From assembly GCA_018821305.1 (NCBI GenBank), contig JAHJMN010000146.1:21250-85249 (forward strand): a stretch of DNA of 64,000 bases, given 5' to 3'. The DNA comes from Myxococcota bacterium (GTDB taxonomy: Bacteria > Myxococcota_A > Polyangia > HGW-17). Each line of letters begins with the position of its first letter. Position 1 is the stretch's first letter. A program made the position numbers and the translations under genes. The notes beneath the pieces are model-generated. The model ran no database searches, was not told the DNA's origin, and was given only the letters and a program-made list of their open reading frames with translations. Shown here piece after piece: positions 46,290 to 55,080 of this stretch.

Positions 46290-48941
46290 ATGATTGGTAA
46301 CTATTTTGACAATATCGATCCGTCTTTTGCCGGACTTCTTCGGGCTATACCGGATTTGCTTTTCGTAACTGATGAAAATGGAACTTTCCTTGATTTTAAT
46401 ATTTACACATCAATACCCCTTGCCCTTCCCCGGGAAAAAATAATTGGCGCCAGCGAAAAAGATCTTGGGCTTGATAGCGAAACAATCACAAGGTTGCACC
46501 GTACGAGAAGTCTCGCAAAGCAAACAGGTCACACTCAAAAAGCCGAATATTTTCTTATGTCTGAAGTTGGTGAACGTTCATACTTTGATGTTAGAATAGC
46601 GCCATTGGAAGAAAACCGATTTCTAAGTGTTGTTACTGATATAACTGCAACAAAATTAATGATGGAAAAATTGAATATGCTCAGCCTGGGAATAACTGAA
46701 TCCCTTGATGGAATAGCAGTTGCTGATAACAGTGGCGAAATTATTTTTTATAATAAGGCCTGGGCTAGAATGCACGGGTACACTGAAGAGGAAATTGTAA
46801 AGTGCAACATCCGAGATTTTCATTCAAAAGAGCAATTTGTTCAGGAAGTTGAACCTTTTAATCTGGAAGTTGAACAAAAGGGATCTCTTCAAGGTGAGGT
46901 GGGTCATCTGAGAAAAGATGGAACGATATTCCCTTCCTGGATGTCTACAAACGTTTTAAAGGATGACCTGGGTAGAAAACTTGGATTTATTGGAATTGCC
47001 AGAGATATTACAGCAATAAAACTGCGTGAGCTTGAACTCGAAAAAGCGAGAGAATCGGCCATATTTGCAAGTGAAAGCAAATCTCAATTTCTCGCAAGTC
47101 TCAGCCATGAAATACGTACACCGATGAACGGTATAATTGGGCTTACCCAGATTCTTTTATCTTCAGAAATATCTGACGAAACCAGAGACTATCTGAACAT
47201 GATCTTGTCCAGTTCGCGTAATCTCATGAATGTTGTAAATGATATTCTTGACTTTTCTAGAATTGAAACGGGAAAGTTTGATCTCAAATCCGTTGAATTT
47301 GAATTAAGAGAAGTAATTGCTCAAGCTATTTCGTCCCAATCCTGGGAGGCTAGAAGGAAAAATATTGAACTGAATTATGATTTTTCATCGGATTTGCCTG
47401 ATTATGTAGTATCTGATCCCGTTCGAATTACTCAAATTATTATTAGTATAATTGGTAACGCGATAAGAACCAGCAATAATAAACCAGTAAAAATATCGAT
47501 AGAACCATTAAGTATTAAAAATAATATTTGCGAACTCAATATTTCAATTAATGACTTTGGGCCGGCTATTACTCTGGAAGATATTGATACAATCTGGGAG
47601 ACTGTAGATAAAGTTAGACCTGGGTTTGGCCTCTCCATTACAAAACGCCTCGTGGAACTGTTAGAAGGGAAAATTACAGTTCGGAGTCATAAAGATCTCG
47701 GGAATACTTTTAATATTTTCATTCCAGTTTTGATGGGGAGTCGAAATTCTGAAAAGATAATTAATATAAATTCTTCGATGATAATGTGCCCGGACACCTT
47801 TTCCTGCAATGGTTTAGTTAATCTTCTTGAACACTATGGGATCAGTGCGATTCCCGTAAACGATCCACTGGAGGCACTCTCTTTTCTTGAATCATCATTA
47901 AAAATAAATAATTCTCCTGAAATTATATTTCTTGATGGAGTTATCAACCCTGAAGCAAGTTATGATTTGTTACTCTATATAAAAAACAATTCAGACTTTG
48001 AGCCTTCTCGTGTAATAATCATTGGAGGTCCTGGGGATCCAGGGCTTAGTGAAAAATTTAAAAGTATGGGGGTCGAGCATACTATTAATAAGCCAATAAT
48101 TCCATCTAATTTAAGGAATTTGCTTAGTCGAATTTATCAGTCACGTTCTGAAAGGAAATTTTTAGAAAAATTACCTGATTTAGCTGGATGCAGCGCACTG
48201 GTTTGTGAAGATAACCCTGTTAACCTCAAACTTGCTAAAGTCTTACTTGAAAAACTTGGTTGTCGTGTGGATACTGCTGTTAATGGGATAGAAGCAGTTG
48301 AAAAAACAGAAAAAAAATATTATCAACTGATTCTTATGGATGTAGAAATGCCTTCCATGAACGGACTTGCAGCCACAAGACACATTCGCAAAACACAGCA
48401 GGTGACGGGCAATCTTAATTCAATGATTATAGGCCTGACAGCTGGAGTTATGCCCGGAGATAAAGAAAAATGCCTTGAAAGTGGCATGGATCTGTATATA
48501 GCAAAACCCTTGAAAATTGATGAGTTTTACCGAACACTGAGTAATTTTTCTCATCGTTTCACATGCTCAGAGGAATCAATGATTGTGACAGAATATATAA
48601 ACATAGCCCCTATGAAAGAACGATATGGAAATGACTTTGAACTTATTAGAGAACTTATTGAAATGTTTGAGTTGGATTATAACAAGTATTTGATAAGTAT
48701 CAAAATGTCTGCTGACAATAAAGATTCTTCAGGGGTAAAAAAGTATGCGCATACACTCAAGGGGGCAATATCAAATTTCGACCCTGTAAATGCCAGATTT
48801 CTCGCTCAGGAAATTGAAAACTTATCTACTATTGGGGATTTTGAAGGAATTAATCAAAGGCTTGCTAAACTTGAGACAGAAATTCCCGCTGTTATACAAT
48901 CTGTAAAAAATATTATTGAATCCGGATGGCCATGTGATTGA
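46290..48941 (+). CDS. hybrid sensor histidine kinase (PAS-PAS-HisKA-HATPase-REC-REC-HPt)
   Basis: FLASLSHEIRTPMNGIIG H-box; GFGLSITKRLVELLEG; REC ALVCEDNPVNLKLAKVLLEKLG...LILMDVEMPSMNG; HPt YAHTLKGAISNF. Confidence 0.95.
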   Translation: MIGNYFDNIDPSFAGLLRAIPDLLFVTDENGTFLDFNIYTSIPLALPREKIIGASEKDLGLDSETITRLHRTRSLAKQTGHTQKAEYFLMSEVGERSYFDVRIAPLEENRFLSVVTDITATKLMMEKLNMLSLGITESLDGIAVADNSGEIIFYNKAWARMHGYTEEEIVKCNIRDFHSKEQFVQEVEPFNLEVEQKGSLQGEVGHLRKDGTIFPSWMSTNVLKDDLGRKLGFIGIARDITAIKLRELELEKARESAIFASESKSQFLASLSHEIRTPMNGIIGLTQILLSSEISDETRDYLNMILSSSRNLMNVVNDILDFSRIETGKFDLKSVEFELREVIAQAISSQSWEARRKNIELNYDFSSDLPDYVVSDPVRITQIIISIIGNAIRTSNNKPVKISIEPLSIKNNICELNISINDFGPAITLEDIDTIWETVDKVRPGFGLSITKRLVELLEGKITVRSHKDLGNTFNIFIPVLMGSRNSEKIININSSMIMCPDTFSCNGLVNLLEHYGISAIPVNDPLEALSFLESSLKINNSPEIIFLDGVINPEASYDLLLYIKNNSDFEPSRVIIIGGPGDPGLSEKFKSMGVEHTINKPIIPSNLRNLLSRIYQSRSERKFLEKLPDLAGCSALVCEDNPVNLKLAKVLLEKLGCRVDTAVNGIEAVEKTEKKYYQLILMDVEMPSMNGLAATRHIRKTQQVTGNLNSMIIGLTAGVMPGDKEKCLESGMDLYIAKPLKIDEFYRTLSNFSHRFTCSEESMIVTEYINIAPMKERYGNDFELIRELIEMFELDYNKYLISIKMSADNKDSSGVKKYAHTLKGAISNFDPVNARFLAQEIENLSTIGDFEGINQRLAKLETEIPAVIQSVKNIIESGWPCD

Positions 48942-48964
48942 AATTTACCAAAGAAATTAGACAG

Positions 48965-50386
48965 TTATTTTTGAAATCTACGTCTGAAAAGTATAAAGCC
49001 AAGTCCAATTATAATAACTATTGATACAGGATAGTGCCCTGACTTCGAGGGTGATCTACAACTGCAGCCGTCATCGTTACTTTCGTTAAAGCCGGGATCA
49101 TTAGTTCCATTATTATTGTTGTTATTATTGTTGTTAGTTCCACCATCGCAATTCATAGGAAATGCTCCCGGAATAGTTTCTGGAGAATCCGCTGTGTATT
49201 TTAATACCATGAGGTGCTGACCAGCAATATAACCGGTATTGGGATTTGCAAAGGCAAGTTGATGAAGTCCTGAAGTAATCTTTGCTCCTGGCATCATTTG
49301 CCCCCAATTGTTCATTGACTCTTCATAGTGTTCATCCATAGTCCATGTGGAACCGCCATCGTAAGTACGCATAAAAACAGTAAGGAAAGTTGGATTTTCT
49401 TCAGTCTCATTTGGGTTGCAATTAGAAAGACAACTCAAACCAAGAGCAACTCCTCTTGTGCAGTCAAAAAATTTAATGCCCGCAACGTCTGTTACATCTG
49501 ACTCTTCAATGGTTTGTGTGAATTTAAATGGCATATCAAATTCAATTTCCAGAGAAGGATGGCGTGGAAGAGATTGGGCGTCAAAAGTGGAACCTCCATC
49601 GGTCGTTTGATAAATAAAACCTGAACTTCCATTGTAACCACCAATCCAACCATGAGAATCACTGACAAAACTCGCTGCGGTTACTTTGAATGGCAGGCCT
49701 GTTTTAACCAGTGTAAAAGATGCCCCACCATCTGATGTTCTCATCACAAAACCATTCCCGGGCGTCTGCGATGTATTATTTTCATCATAACCTAGGCCTC
49801 CTCCAATAAAACCAATCATAGGAGTGACCATATTAAGAGCAGCAACATCTCCGGTAAATGAAGGTAATGATATTTTTTCAAATACGGAGCCATTTAAACG
49901 ATAAAAAGATGATGCACTAGTTGCAAAAACCTCACCACTTGGAAAAGACTGAAGTTTTTCAATCATTTCTTCAAGTGTGTCATCCAGAACTTCCCAACTC
50001 ATTCCACCATTAGTTGTTTTCCAGATGATGTTGGTTTCCAGATCAAACCCATCTTTAAACGGTAAATCAACACTCATACCGGAAAGATAGCCATTATTTG
50101 AATCAATGAAGGTAATTGATGTAAATATTACCATTCCTGAAGAAGTGGGAAGCATAAACTGGGAAAAATTACCTCCCGAGGAAGTCCTGTAACCGTTAAT
50201 TTGTGTGTTTCCACTGTTACTTGTAGCACCAATAAACCAAGCATTATTTTCATCAAGAACATGGAAAGCAAGAATCTGATTATCCTGTCCCTCAGACTCA
50301 AAAACACGATCCCAACTGGTGTTCCCATTTGCATTCAGGGAAAAGCAAAGAAGTAAAAAAGTGGTTACAAATTGAAAAAATTTCAT
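48965..50386 (-). CDS. secreted YCF48/BNR-like beta-propeller protein with MYXO-CTERM-like C-terminal anchor
   Basis: repeated TSDGGASFTLVKTGLPF, TTDGGSTFD, TYDGGSTWTMDE; tail GCSCRSPSKSGHYPVSIVIIIGLGFILFRRRFQK; poly-Asn spacer. Confidence 0.8.
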   Translation of the reverse strand: MKFFQFVTTFLLLCFSLNANGNTSWDRVFESEGQDNQILAFHVLDENNAWFIGATSNSGNTQINGYRTSSGGNFSQFMLPTSSGMVIFTSITFIDSNNGYLSGMSVDLPFKDGFDLETNIIWKTTNGGMSWEVLDDTLEEMIEKLQSFPSGEVFATSASSFYRLNGSVFEKISLPSFTGDVAALNMVTPMIGFIGGGLGYDENNTSQTPGNGFVMRTSDGGASFTLVKTGLPFKVTAASFVSDSHGWIGGYNGSSGFIYQTTDGGSTFDAQSLPRHPSLEIEFDMPFKFTQTIEESDVTDVAGIKFFDCTRGVALGLSCLSNCNPNETEENPTFLTVFMRTYDGGSTWTMDEHYEESMNNWGQMMPGAKITSGLHQLAFANPNTGYIAGQHLMVLKYTADSPETIPGAFPMNCDGGTNNNNNNNNNGTNDPGFNESNDDGCSCRSPSKSGHYPVSIVIIIGLGFILFRRRFQK

Positions 50387-50432
50387 TTTAAACTCCTTTA
50401 CAGTAGCTAAGGTATATTATTGTTAAGAGAGA

Positions 50433-51233
50433 TTATTCATTCCAGCATACACCAAATCCGGAAACGGAATCGACGAGAACACATTCATCTATTCCACAAT
50501 CTTGTTCCTGATATTCCGGGCGACAAAGAGCATGGCATGTCTCTTGTTGATAAGGGCCAAAGCAGGTATGATTGGGAGCGCAGTCATCAGGCCTTGCACA
50601 TGGTTGGCCTTTTAAAAGACCATTTGTCGGTGTTTCAAGGCATACTGTTTGAGAGCCAGCGTTAAAAAGCATATAGCAGCTCTCATTAGTTCCACAGCCA
50701 AAATCATAGTAAGCATCACAGTCATCAGCTTCCTGACAAAGGTAGGCACTTCCAAGACCAAGATCCCACTCAAGCATGCAGATACCACCTGATGGACAGG
50801 GAGAGAACAGACTTGCACAGTATTGAATACATGTTCCACCGTCTTCAGGAATACCTGTGGGTGGATAACAGAAGTATCCTGGAGGACAACCATCCTGTGT
50901 CTGTCCTGAAGAAATCACTGCACAGTTATCGCCAGGTTCCAGCGCACCAAAATCAACACACCCGACATTACCGGCTTGAGTGGTAATTGTGCATTTAAAA
51001 CCAGGATTGCATTCTCTCTGAGCTGGAAGATCGTTAACGCTACAGGTACCTGGGTCTGTATTATTAGTGTTGTTTGTACTGTTATTGGTGTTGTTGATAT
51101 TATTTGTGCTGTTATTGGTATTATTGGTATTATTGTTGTTGCTTGTATTATTGTTATTAGTTTCCTCTTCGATGGGGTCACACCCCAGTGCTAAAAGAGA
51201 AACTGAAAGTATAGTGATTAAGAGTTTTTTCAT
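50433..51233 (-). CDS. Cys-rich putative lipoprotein with Asn/Thr repeat linker
   Basis: MKKLLITILSVSLLALGCDP lipobox; NNNNTSNNNNTNNTNNSTNNINNTNN...; Cys-rich domain. Confidence 0.7.
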   Translation of the reverse strand: MKKLLITILSVSLLALGCDPIEEETNNNNTSNNNNTNNTNNSTNNINNTNNSTNNTNNTDPGTCSVNDLPAQRECNPGFKCTITTQAGNVGCVDFGALEPGDNCAVISSGQTQDGCPPGYFCYPPTGIPEDGGTCIQYCASLFSPCPSGGICMLEWDLGLGSAYLCQEADDCDAYYDFGCGTNESCYMLFNAGSQTVCLETPTNGLLKGQPCARPDDCAPNHTCFGPYQQETCHALCRPEYQEQDCGIDECVLVDSVSGFGVCWNE

Positions 51234-51368
51234 GAATTTTTCTCCCGGTCCTGAAAATACTGGACCTAAAAATGGAATTTTCACAGACATAGAAATTCAG
51301 ATACGAAATCCGTTTACTGTTTATAGCATGTATTTTGTTGAATTTCACGTAGTTTGAGAAAAAAAATC

Positions 51369-52871
51369 TTAGAATCTGAGGGCAAGTCCGGCACTGAAAT
51401 CCACATGGAATGTGGTCTGTTCAGGTAATATTAAAATTCCATCAATATTGAGGTAGAAAGCAACTCTGGGAGAACCTACGAGGAAACCAATGCTTGCACC
51501 AACCATAACGAAACCATGCCCGAAGATATCAGTTACGCCGTTAGTCTGATCAACTTCCCAGGAGTGCCACATTTGACCACCACCAAGAACGCCACCGAGA
51601 TAGGGCATGAAAGCACTATCTGTCAGGGGATAGTAAAGGGCCTTTCCAAGACCACTGAAACCATACCAGCTTCCAGAAACCCCGGATGTTGCGGGATTTG
51701 AGTCATCATCAACACCACTGTAATTTACTACACCGAATTTTACATCAACTCCAAGAGAAAAAGACTTGGATATGAAATAGTGGAAACCAGCTTCAGCGCC
51801 CAGTTCACCAGCACCAAAGCCTGCCTGAGCAACATGAACACCGGAATCGCAATCCGTTGCTCCTCCATTTGATGGAGTATGGTAATAGGAACACATGGAA
51901 GTAGAAAGATATCCAGCACCGTAGCGGCCACCTATTTTAAGCATGAATTTAGAATGAGTACTGGTTGGAGCAGTGAAGGTGTTGTTGTCTTTTTTCGGAT
52001 CTTTTTTCCCAAGAGGATCCTCGTCTTCGGGGCCAGAACCGCCCTTTGGTTTGGTTATTGAGATGATATTGGGGGCGCCACTATTCCCGTGGGCCATAAT
52101 AGCTTTTCCACCATTGGAAATTGCAGCAATATAATACTGGAAAACGGCGCCACTTATGTCTGCAGCGGGAATTTCTACCTTCCAGGTGAATCCTGAGGTG
52201 TTCTGCATAACTGCAGCGGTGTAATCGGATTGTCCAGGTTTCCGGTAATATATTGCAACTTTAGAAACACCGGCTTTGGGAGCACGACATTTAAGCACAA
52301 GCTTTTTCCCACCCATGGTTTCATCCGGTACCGAATGTTCAATTTTCTGTGGTTCCGGTCCATTGTCAACATCTGAGGTTTCATCAGGTTTGTTAACTTT
52401 TACGGGTGGCTTATCAGGATCAGGATCTTTTACAGTACTACCACCGGCTTTACATTTAACACCGCTCTTTTTCCGTTCTTCATCCAGAATCTTCTGCAAC
52501 TTTGGAGTTCTGAGAGCCTTGGTTATTTCAGCACAGGCATTAACGGAAAGAGCTTTTCGAAACATCATGCGGCCACGAGTTTCGTCGGGATTATCCGTGT
52601 CTGTAATATAAACAATGCCCAGGTCAACCAGAACGTTGGCGTATGCTATTGACTCATCACAGCCTTCACGTCTTGCAATGGCAATGGCATCCTGCAGTGT
52701 TTTTCTTGCACTGGCGAATTCCATCTGGTCGTAATCTTCCATTGCTGTCTTGTGAAGTTTTTTAATACGTTTGACAACCTTTTCAGAACAGTCACTTGCG
52801 GATGCACTTGGCAAATGCACGGCCATAATAGAAAATACTGTCAAAACTATGAATAATTTATCAGCCTTCAT
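51369..52871 (-). CDS. outer-membrane beta-barrel protein with N-terminal helical/TPR-like domain
   Basis: signal peptide; TPR-like ARKTLQDAIAIARREG; C-terminal beta strands ending AGLALRF. Confidence 0.7.
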   Translation of the reverse strand: MKADKLFIVLTVFSIMAVHLPSASASDCSEKVVKRIKKLHKTAMEDYDQMEFASARKTLQDAIAIARREGCDESIAYANVLVDLGIVYITDTDNPDETRGRMMFRKALSVNACAEITKALRTPKLQKILDEERKKSGVKCKAGGSTVKDPDPDKPPVKVNKPDETSDVDNGPEPQKIEHSVPDETMGGKKLVLKCRAPKAGVSKVAIYYRKPGQSDYTAAVMQNTSGFTWKVEIPAADISGAVFQYYIAAISNGGKAIMAHGNSGAPNIISITKPKGGSGPEDEDPLGKKDPKKDNNTFTAPTSTHSKFMLKIGGRYGAGYLSTSMCSYYHTPSNGGATDCDSGVHVAQAGFGAGELGAEAGFHYFISKSFSLGVDVKFGVVNYSGVDDDSNPATSGVSGSWYGFSGLGKALYYPLTDSAFMPYLGGVLGGGQMWHSWEVDQTNGVTDIFGHGFVMVGASIGFLVGSPRVAFYLNIDGILILPEQTTFHVDFSAGLALRF

Positions 52872-52882
52872 CTCCTGTATCC

Positions 52883-54109
52883 TTACTGGTGAGTTATTAC
52901 AAACTCAACCCTTCGGTTCCGGTCTCTACCCTTACTGGTTTCATTTTTATCAATGGGTACGTCCATTCCATAACCCACATCTTTCAATCTACTGGGATCA
53001 ATACCTTTTTTAATGAGATACTGACGAACTGCTCTGGCTCTTTTTCGGGACAGTTTAAGATTATACCACTTGGGTCCCGTATTATCCGTGTGTCCTTCAA
53101 TTCTTAAAGTCATAGTGTTTCTTGCTTTAAGAACCTGTGCGATTTCATTGAGAAGCGGAAAACTCTTTTTCTTGATAACAGCTTTATCATCATCGAAGAA
53201 AACTTTTTGTTTAAGTTCGATCTTCTTGACCGTAACTTTTATAAGTTTGAGCTCATCCGGACAACCGTCATCATCTTTATAACCATTTTTAGTTTCCGGT
53301 TCATTGGGGCATTTGTCTTTAACATCCGGAATACCGTCTTTGTCGTTATCGGGATCGGGACAGCCGTCATCATCCTCAAAGCCATCCATGTCTTCTTTTG
53401 TATCTTTGAAATTGTTTGCTTTATCTTTGTCAACTCCAGGACATTTATCTACTTTATCCGCAAGACCATCGCCATCATTATCTATATCAGGACAACCGTC
53501 ATCATCTTCAAATCCATCTTTGTCTTCTTTTGTATCCTTGAAGTTATTTGCTTTGTCTTTGTCTGTTCCAGGACATTTATCGCTGAGTTTACATACTTTT
53601 TCGTATTTTTTATCCTGACCCTTTTCTTTAACCCATGGATCACAAATACCATCACCATCGTTATCGGGATCGGGACAACCGTCTTCATCTTCAAATCCGT
53701 CTTTATCTTCAGGATCATTCGGACATTTGTCTTTATCATCATAAATGCCATCGCCATCAGTATCGAGAATTTTAACTTCAAGTTTGATGGGATCTTTTTT
53801 GGGCGTGGTATCAACTACTACCTTTTTAGCACAGCGCTCAGGTGGGCTCTTCCTGATGGCTTCTCTGGCGGCATTTCCTGAAATATCAAGAAGTTTTACT
53901 GCCTCATGATATTTCCCCTGACTCATTTCATCCTGACTGAATTCGTAATGAGTTTCCGCTTGAGCCAGTTCTTTGGGGGCGCATTTTTTTGCTCCGTTTT
54001 CCCGCGCTGTTTCAATAAGCTTTTTAATAACACTGGAGCGGCCTTCCAGTTCCACTCCGGCACAGGAAGCAAGAAATAAAAGTATAGAAAGGATGGAGAG
54101 TTTTTTCAT
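52883..54109 (-). CDS. OmpA-family protein with thrombospondin type-3 calcium-binding repeats
   Basis: repeated DTDGDGIYDDKDKCPNDPEDKDGFEDEDGCPDPDNDGDG; OmpA C-terminal LRIEGHTDNTGPKWYNLKLSRKRARAVRQYLIKKGI. Confidence 0.93.
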   Translation of the reverse strand: MKKLSILSILLFLASCAGVELEGRSSVIKKLIETARENGAKKCAPKELAQAETHYEFSQDEMSQGKYHEAVKLLDISGNAAREAIRKSPPERCAKKVVVDTTPKKDPIKLEVKILDTDGDGIYDDKDKCPNDPEDKDGFEDEDGCPDPDNDGDGICDPWVKEKGQDKKYEKVCKLSDKCPGTDKDKANNFKDTKEDKDGFEDDDGCPDIDNDGDGLADKVDKCPGVDKDKANNFKDTKEDMDGFEDDDGCPDPDNDKDGIPDVKDKCPNEPETKNGYKDDDGCPDELKLIKVTVKKIELKQKVFFDDDKAVIKKKSFPLLNEIAQVLKARNTMTLRIEGHTDNTGPKWYNLKLSRKRARAVRQYLIKKGIDPSRLKDVGYGMDVPIDKNETSKGRDRNRRVEFVITHQ

Positions 54110-54110
54110 A

Positions 54111-54521
54111 TCAGTTGCCTCCATCTTTCTGTATTATAATTACTGGTTTTTTTTCTGTATTTTCTATTTTCTTGTCTTCTGTTTTTTTTGCATCCGGTTC
54201 ATTTTTGTCGCCGGAATCAACTTCAACTTTTTTCCTGTTTATTCCCTGCAGTTGAGCTCTCTTACTCATTTCAGTGCAGCTCTGTCCATAGCGATTAGCA
54301 TCCTGATAGTCTGCGTAACCGGCTTTATGACGAGCCCTGTGTAAATAGTAATACGCTGACCAGTATTCATAAGGACTATATTTTTCTCCCTGTGCTTCTT
54401 TTGCAGCGGAGAACTCTCTGTTTGCTGTAATGCCAACTTTACTCATATATTCAACTGGTCCACATGAGGAAAATACAACAAGAAGCGAAGACAAAACTAT
54501 AAGTTTTTTTATAATATGCAT
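54111..54521 (-). CDS. DUF4398-like lipoprotein
   Basis: lipobox VVFSSCGP; SAAKEAQGEKYSPYEYWSAYYYLHRARHKAGYADYQDANRYG. Confidence 0.75.
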   Translation of the reverse strand: MHIIKKLIVLSSLLVVFSSCGPVEYMSKVGITANREFSAAKEAQGEKYSPYEYWSAYYYLHRARHKAGYADYQDANRYGQSCTEMSKRAQLQGINRKKVEVDSGDKNEPDAKKTEDKKIENTEKKPVIIIQKDGGN

Positions 54522-54591
54522 ATTTTCAGGCCCTAAAGTTAAACAAATATATCGAACAGTCCCGGGTAGTGCAAATTTAACAGTTTTCCTG

Positions 54592-55080
54592 TCAGGTGAC
54601 AAGGTACTTTTCTTTATCAAGAATACCGCAGAATTCGTCATTAACAATATGCATGAGATCCATTTCGCAGTTTTTCATTTTTATTGCATTGGATTCCGTA
54701 TCATGATCGTGTCCGAGCAGATGAGCCATACCGTGAACAAGAAGTCTACTGAGTGAATATTCAATATTATCAGCATTGTCGCGTTCAATCCAACTGATAT
54801 TTATAACGATATCTCCCAGGGGCACCGGCACCGGAGAGTTTGCTGAATTCTTGAGTTCCTCCGGATCTGAGGCTGGAAACGACAATATATCGGTCGTTGA
54901 TTCAATATTTCTCCAGGATGAATTCAGTTCTGTTATATATTCATCATCACAAATTGTAATTGAGAGATCACTTCCGGACAGTTCCATTTTCTGAAGGAGT
55001 TTTGTGGCTGCCCGACGAAGCCATTCTCTCCTTGTCCGGTTCGACAACCGGGAAGGTCGATGAGTTACGGCGATTGACAT
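54592..55080 (-). CDS. ybeY: endoribonuclease YbeY / rRNA maturation factor
   Basis: LNSSWRNIESTTDILSFPA; metal site HGMAHLLGHDHDTES. Confidence 0.93.
   Translation of the reverse strand: MSIAVTHRPSRLSNRTRREWLRRAATKLLQKMELSGSDLSITICDDEYITELNSSWRNIESTTDILSFPASDPEELKNSANSPVPVPLGDIVINISWIERDNADNIEYSLSRLLVHGMAHLLGHDHDTESNAIKMKNCEMDLMHIVNDEFCGILDKEKYLVT

Noticed and set aside
53207-53881. Long plus-strand ORFs over the OmpA/TSP3 gene (53207-53881, 53304-53618)
   Set aside because: They arise from repetitive D/G/C-rich codons read on the opposite strand; the minus-strand protein is clearly real.
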